In this document: positions 15,365-18,834 of the stretch, piece after piece
How positions within the stretch are numbered: the first letter of the stretch is position 1
How the letters are laid out: each line of letters opens with the position of its first letter
The notes under the pieces: generated by a model
What the model saw: the letters and a program-made list of their open reading frames with translations, nothing else
Database searches by the model: none
Told to the model about the DNA's origin: nothing
Made by a program: the position numbers and the translations under genes
Assembly (NCBI GenBank): GCA_026391515.1
Contig: JAPLEC010000314.1
Coordinates: 1 to 18,834, forward strand
Source: Bacteroidia bacterium
Lineage (GTDB): Bacteria > Bacteroidota > Bacteroidia > Bacteroidales > VadinHA17
Reading direction: 5' to 3'
DNA: 18,834 nt

Positions 15365-15889
15365 TTAAAATATCATCTTCCTTACATGCACCTGTTTAAG
15401 TGCGCTTAAGTCTTTTTCAAGAAGGTCACGTTGTTTCTTGTCGCCAGTCAGTTCAAGGATTATCAGTCCGGCACGTTCACCAAAAAAAGTCTCATTTACG
15501 CCAAGGCGCGTACGAATGTAGCATCCATATGCTGTTAGAAGCTTCTGGACAGCGACAATAGTATCACGTTTTCTTTCAGCAAGTATTCCTAGGATCTCCG
15601 TTGAACCTTCAATATCTTTTCCCGAAGGTTTTCTTATACCTCCACCGAAAATCATTTCCCTGATAATGATCCCGCCAAGAGGCTTCAACTCGTTTATAAG
15701 CTTCTCTGATTCTGCATGGTCGTCCTTCAGATGAAGAATAATATAAGCTTCACGGCTGCAGACGTTGTCTGTTACCTCGTGGAAACCGAGACGCGTCGTA
15801 ATGACTGAAGAATGTTTTGACAGAATCTCCTGAGTAAGGCCGGCTTCTTTGATACGATCTACTATTTTGATCCCAAGTACTTTTATCAT
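15365..15889 (-). CDS. Two-domain TM1266-type iron-only hydrogenase system regulator
   Basis: 174 residues made of two similar ferredoxin-fold/ACT-like domains, about 1-81 and 97-174, joined by a glycine-rich linker (GGGIRKPSGKD). Both share TTRLG/RTRLG (residues 32-35 and 127-130), a following strand ending IILHL or IILEL, and the closing REMIF or RKMIF. TM1266-type proteins are normally single domains of about 80-90 residues found beside [FeFe]-hydrogenase genes, with a proposed regulatory role. The second half looks closer to the canonical family. The first half has drifted (two extra charged residues, a Cys at 44). Its position downstream of hydG supports the assignment. The ligand and target are unknown. 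Confidence 0.82.
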   Translation of the reverse strand: MIKVLGIKIVDRIKEAGLTQEILSKHSSVITTRLGFHEVTDNVCSREAYIILHLKDDHAESEKLINELKPLGGIIIREMIFGGGIRKPSGKDIEGSTEILGILAERKRDTIVAVQKLLTAYGCYIRTRLGVNETFFGERAGLIILELTGDKKQRDLLEKDLSALKQVHVRKMIF

Positions 15890-15946
15890 AGATTCCTTTT
15901 TATTTATTTTTTAAACCACTGAGGACATGGAGTTTCCACTGATTTC

Positions 15947-16008
15947 GCTAGCGCGGATTTGTAATCCGTGCTTTCTATCTCTGGCACCGATTACAAATCG
16001 GCGCCAGC
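15947..16008. repeat. Nested inverted repeat (two small hairpins forming one large stem)
   Basis: Arms 15947-15972 and 15983-16008 are inverted copies with 22 of 26 matches around a 10-base loop. Each arm is itself a hairpin: CGGATT-TGT-AATCCG on the left and CCGATT-ACA-AATCGG on the right. The two inner mismatches between the arms are G/C swaps that keep each small hairpin paired. This resembles REP-like elements, but no associated transposase is nearby. Confidence 0.8.
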
Positions 16009-16018
16009 AACTTAGTCT

Positions 16019-16058
16019 TCTCGCTCTCTCGCCCTCTCGCCCTCTCGTCCTCTCGCCC
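16019..16058. repeat. Five tandem 8-base units, consensus TCTCGCCC
   Basis: Units start at 16019, 16027, 16035, 16043 and 16051. Three are identical (TCTCGCCC), one is TCTCGCTC and one is TCTCGTCC. This is a short tandem repeat prone to copy-number change, in the transcribed gap between hydG and the regulator gene. Confidence 0.85.
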
Positions 16059-16086
16059 TCCTTCGTGCCGTTGCGCCATTGCGCCA

Positions 16087-17511
16087 TTAAAAATACAAGT
16101 CCCTCTCCCCTTTCTTTATCCGCTCAATCTTCTCCATAGTATTCTGCATTACCCCCGGTTCAAGCTTCTGCAGGTTCTTCTCAATGACTTTCCACCCTTT
16201 CAAGGCAACCTCATCTGTCGCATAATCGCATATATATTCCGAGAGGGTAAGAATTGCATTTGGAGTGCAGAACCTTTTAATAAATCCCGGGACTGAAAAC
16301 TCCATAAAATGTTCGCCCGTTCTTCCCATTCTGTAACATGAAGTGCAAAACGAAGGAATATAATCATTTGTAAGCAGTTCATCTATAACTTCAGCCAGCG
16401 ACCGCGGATCGTTGATCTTGAACTGCTCCCTGTTCAGGTTCTGAACTTCATTTTTAGAATCTGAATATGAGCCAAGCTCCAGCTTTGTTCCTCCATCTAT
16501 TTGAGAAACACCATATTGCATTACTTCTCTTCTTACATCCGGAGCTTCTCTTGCAGTTAATATAAGTCCTGTATATGGAACCGCAAGCCTCAATATTGCA
16601 ACCAGCTTCTTGAAATCCTCATTGCTGGTCTGGTATGTTCCGTCAATGTTCAGACTAAGTGCATCTTTTATTCGCGGAAAGGAAATTGTGTGAGGACCAA
16701 CATCATAACATGCTTCGAGGTGGTTTGTATGACGTACCAGTCCAAGAACCTCAAACCGCCAGTCATAAAGACCGAAGAGTGCACCTATTCCGACATCATC
16801 AATGCCGGCTTCCTGTGCCCTGTCGAGCGCTGTCAGACGCCATTCATAATCTTTCTTTTTACCGCCCAGGTGGTACCATTTATATGCCTCCGGGTGGTAT
16901 GTTTCCTGAAAAACCTGGTAGGTGCCGATTCCTGATTCTCCAACTATTCTAAATCCTTCAATATCAAGCGGAGCTGCATTAATATTCACTCTTCTTATTT
17001 CGCCATGGCCCTTCCTTACCCCGTACACTAATTTAACTGTATGAGCTATATATTCAGGTGAGTAATCGGGATGTTCGCCATAAACAAGAATTAACCTCTT
17101 TTGTCCGCTATCCTCAAGGGCCTCCACCTCCTGAATGATCTCATTATCGTTTAATGTTTTCCGAACAGCATCTGCATTGGAAGTCCTGAAACCGCAATAT
17201 TTACAGTTATTAATGCACCTGTTACCAACATAGAGCGGGGCAAAAAGCACTATCCTGTTTCCATAAACTCTCTGTTTCAGTTCGCGTGCCCCCTGTTTAA
17301 TTTCATCGGACAGGTCTGTACCGACAGCATTTATGAGAACTGCAGTCTCCTCCAGAGTAAGCCTTTGCTTATCGAGCGACTTAGCAATAACATCCCTCAC
17401 CCTCTGCCTTTCAGGCTTTGTATTGTTTATCAGATTCCATATCTCTTCAGGATCAATGAATGACCTCATCCGCTGATCAGGGATACTCATTTTTTCAGGA
17501 GAAAACTTCAT
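16087..17511 (-). CDS. hydG: [FeFe]-hydrogenase maturation tyrosine lyase HydG
   Basis: 474 residues, the usual length. HydG is a radical SAM enzyme that splits tyrosine to p-cresol, CO and CN- to supply the diatomic ligands of the hydrogenase H-cluster. The SAM cluster motif is CINNCKYC (Cys99, Cys103, Cys106; CX3CX2C). The C-terminal auxiliary cluster motif is Cys389, Cys392 and Cys415 (CX2CX22C), starting CTSCYRMGRTGEHF. This distinguishes HydG from its relative ThiH. Both cluster sites are present, so the enzyme should be functional. It lies 192 bases downstream of rex on the same strand. That gap holds no clear promoter or Rex box. The start at 17511 gives MKFSPEKMSI; Met8 is a possible alternative. 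Confidence 0.96.
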   Translation of the reverse strand: MKFSPEKMSIPDQRMRSFIDPEEIWNLINNTKPERQRVRDVIAKSLDKQRLTLEETAVLINAVGTDLSDEIKQGARELKQRVYGNRIVLFAPLYVGNRCINNCKYCGFRTSNADAVRKTLNDNEIIQEVEALEDSGQKRLILVYGEHPDYSPEYIAHTVKLVYGVRKGHGEIRRVNINAAPLDIEGFRIVGESGIGTYQVFQETYHPEAYKWYHLGGKKKDYEWRLTALDRAQEAGIDDVGIGALFGLYDWRFEVLGLVRHTNHLEACYDVGPHTISFPRIKDALSLNIDGTYQTSNEDFKKLVAILRLAVPYTGLILTAREAPDVRREVMQYGVSQIDGGTKLELGSYSDSKNEVQNLNREQFKINDPRSLAEVIDELLTNDYIPSFCTSCYRMGRTGEHFMEFSVPGFIKRFCTPNAILTLSEYICDYATDEVALKGWKVIEKNLQKLEPGVMQNTMEKIERIKKGERDLYF

Positions 17512-17703
17512 GAATTAATAATTTAAATAAAAATGCGAAGTTAATCAATAAATGGCCCTGCAGATATGATTCTTGTCAGTTAATAAGGCCCGATATCTCT
17601 TCTTTGCCGAGTTGATCTATACCGTAGTTCTGGTATCGGAAAGATTAACAGCTCCATGGATTTTTTTACTGTTCACTTGTGACTTTTGAGAACTTCCATG
17701 TGA

Positions 17704-18330
17704 CTAAATTTTATTTTCTTTCACAAAATATGCTACCTTCTCTATAGAGGTTATCATATCATATTCTTCGAGATAGACTCCTGAAGGAACATTTAAAGGT
17801 ATAGTAGTAAAATTGAGAATACCTTTTATTCCGAAACGGACTGCTTCTTCTGTTATCTCCCTGGCGAAATCGGGTGGAACAGTAAGAATGGCTATCCTGA
17901 TATCAAGTTCTTTTATCATCCTTTCGATATCAGTGTAAGGATAACATTTCACACCCGAGATAACCCTATTAACCTTCTGTGGATCATTGTCGAATGAGGC
18001 AACAAGATTAAGTTTTGATCGTTTTCCCTTAAAATAACCTGCGACGGCTCTTCCAAGGTTCCCGATTCCGATTACTGCAACATTCATGCTTTCTTCAGAA
18101 TCGATGATCTTTCCAATCGTATCAATGAGTTCTCTCACATCGTATCCTTTTCTGAGAACACTCGAATAACCAATCAGCATCAGGTCGCGCCTGACCTGTA
18201 CGGCTGTAATATGAAGACGGGCAGCCAGATCGTGAGAAAAGATGAAGTTTCTTTTTTCGTTAAGGCATTCCAGAAGTGTCCTTCTGTACTCGCTGAGCCT
18301 TTCAACAGTTTTTCCTGGTAGTTTCATCAT
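17704..18330 (-). CDS. rex: Redox-sensing transcriptional repressor Rex
   Basis: 208 residues. Rex is a cytoplasmic repressor that leaves DNA when NADH rises, derepressing fermentation and hydrogenase genes. The N-terminal winged helix covers about residues 1-80 (LAARLHITAVQVRRDLMLIG is the recognition region). The Rossmann domain follows with GIGNLGRA at residues 88-95, and the C-terminal domain-swapped helix is MITSIEKVAYFVKE. An ATG one codon later (18327) is equally possible as a start. A near-perfect Rex operator lies 267 bases upstream (18597-18614), suggesting autoregulation. Its position ahead of hydG fits control of hydrogen metabolism by the NADH/NAD+ ratio. Confidence 0.95.
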   Translation of the reverse strand: MMKLPGKTVERLSEYRRTLLECLNEKRNFIFSHDLAARLHITAVQVRRDLMLIGYSSVLRKGYDVRELIDTIGKIIDSEESMNVAVIGIGNLGRAVAGYFKGKRSKLNLVASFDNDPQKVNRVISGVKCYPYTDIERMIKELDIRIAILTVPPDFAREITEEAVRFGIKGILNFTTIPLNVPSGVYLEEYDMITSIEKVAYFVKENKI

Positions 18331-18363
18331 AATATAATTGTTTTTAATGGTATGATGGAGCTC

Positions 18364-18487
18364 GCATGTTTAGAATTATATTACTCAAAAGTTTGTATTT
18401 ATAAAACATGCTCGGTTCATCATAATTTAATTGATTAAAATGGTGTGATTTAACTCGTCCCGATGCATCGGGACTCGGTTCATCATA
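18364..18487. repeat. Palindrome and 14-base direct repeats in the rex upstream region
   Basis: The 332-base gap ahead of rex holds three nested signals. GCATGTTT at 18364-18371 is inverted as AAACATGC at 18404-18411. CTCGGTTCATCATA occurs twice, at 18411-18424 and 18474-18487. The second copy directly abuts the perfect palindrome GTCCCGATGCATCGGGAC at 18457-18474. They probably lie in the rex 5' leader if transcription starts near the Rex box. No known riboswitch or attenuator was recognised. Confidence 0.7.
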
Positions 18488-18596
18488 TTTTTCAGGTTAA
18501 GTTATTGTTTTTTTATCGTAAAATCACTCTTACTCATTTTTCTACAAATTTCTAAAAATTCTTTAAATCAAAGAGTTAATATGATAAATATGATTA

Positions 18597-18614
18597 TTGT
18601 TAAATTATTAACAT
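18597..18614. promoter_or_regulatory. Predicted Rex operator
   Basis: TTGTTAAATTATTAACAT matches the Rex consensus TTGTTAA-N4-TTAACAA at every fixed position except the last base. It sits 48 bases beyond the stop of the gene at the right edge (also minus strand), and no plus-strand gene begins nearby. The only downstream target is therefore rex itself, possibly with hydG. The prediction is by motif and context. Confidence 0.7.
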
Positions 18615-18662
18615 TGGTTTGGGGTTCTGAAACTTTCTTGAAGAAATTGAGTTTTGGTTACA

Positions 18663-18833
18663 CTAGCTTCTCTTTTCCATCTTCATATATTCAATAGTTC
18701 TGTTAAAAAGATGTGGCTGAATATCAGGATGAGTCAGGTTTTCAGAAATATGATCCAATAAAATTACCTCTGCAATTTCTGAAATGTCGGGTATTGGACC
18801 CATTTCAAAAACCTCTGCTAAATATAGTCTCCC
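18663..18833 (-). CDS. C-terminal fragment of an unidentified protein
   Basis: A minus-strand frame enters from the right edge and runs 56 codons to a TAG at 18663-18665. The text (for example EMGPIPDISEIAEVILLDHI and HLFNRTIEYMKMEKRS) is amphipathic and protein-like, probably helical. I do not recognise the family. It ends upstream of the predicted Rex operator and so is probably a separate transcript from rex. Confidence 0.6.
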   Translation of the reverse strand, partial: GRLYLAEVFEMGPIPDISEIAEVILLDHISENLTHPDIQPHLFNRTIEYMKMEKRS

Positions 18834-18834
18834 A

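Larger units (their letters stand above)
15914..16088. repeat. Cluster of four intergenic repeat types between hydG and the regulator gene
   Basis: Nearly the whole 197-base gap is repeat. It holds an AACCACTGAGGACATGGAG word at 15914-15932, a 62-base nested hairpin at 15947-16008, five 8-base TCTCGCCC-type units at 16019-16058, and a TGCGCCATTGCGCCATT element at 16060-16088 that touches the hydG stop codon. A 70-codon plus-strand frame here (15927-16139) is an artefact of the repeats. The cluster may weaken read-through from hydG to the regulator gene. Confidence 0.75.

Noticed and set aside
16019..16058. Possible CRISPR-like array
   Set aside because: The units are 8 bases with no spacers, and there are no cas genes. 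It is a plain tandem repeat.
15927..16139. 70-codon plus-strand open frame
   Set aside because: It consists of the repeat cluster between hydG and the regulator, overlaps the hydG 3' end, and has low-complexity Leu/Ser/Pro content.
17672..17690. GTTCACTTGTGAC as a Rex box of the TTGTGAA/TTCACAA type near the rex stop
   Set aside because: The half-sites are in the wrong order and spacing. Only a four-base dyad is present.

Overview
The window looks like a chromosomal segment of an anaerobic, fermentative Bacteroidota (most likely Bacteroidales). This is inferred from moderate-to-low GC, weak or absent Shine-Dalgarno sequences, two upstream regions matching the Bacteroidota promoter pattern (TTTG, about 19 bases, TAnnTTTG), the yicC-gmk-nadD gene order, and many small hairpin-forming intergenic repeats. 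No rRNA or tRNA was seen, so the placement rests on protein flavour and gene order.

Layout. Positions 1-98: probable 3' end of an unidentified gene. 106-3716 (+): a MATE-type exporter, then the housekeeping run yicC, gmk, nadD. 3848-4372 (+): a small exported beta-barrel-like protein. 4498-10601 (-): a tight six-gene operon, in transcription order ADP-forming acyl-CoA synthetase, aminotransferase, 2x[4Fe-4S] ferredoxin subunit, and the alpha, beta and gamma subunits of a 2-oxoacid:ferredoxin oxidoreductase. 11071-12687 (+): a C69 dipeptidase gene interrupted by one in-frame amber codon. 12768-13898 (+): hydE, whose last seven codons and stop come from the end of an inserted IS3-family element (13875-15311). 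15365-18330 (-): rex, hydG and a two-domain TM1266-type hydrogenase-system regulator. 18663-18833 (-): 3' end of an unidentified gene.

How it fits together. The operon encodes a complete route from an amino acid to an organic acid with ATP: transamination to a 2-oxoacid, ferredoxin-reducing oxidative decarboxylation to acyl-CoA, then acyl-CoA plus ADP to acid plus ATP. The reduced ferredoxin needs an outlet. The neighbouring genes supply two of the three [FeFe]-hydrogenase maturases (HydE, HydG), the NADH/NAD+ sensor Rex and a TM1266-type protein. The secreted dipeptidase would have supplied amino acids. The segment therefore reads as a peptide-to-H2 fermentation neighbourhood, although hydF and the hydrogenase itself are outside the window.

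The most notable points are the tandem fusion of two TM1266-like domains, the IS3 insertion that rewrote the hydE 3' end, the amber-interrupted dipeptidase, a near-perfect Rex operator upstream of rex, and a repeat whose two arms differ by changes that preserve smaller internal hairpins. I found no clearly new defence or secretion system.
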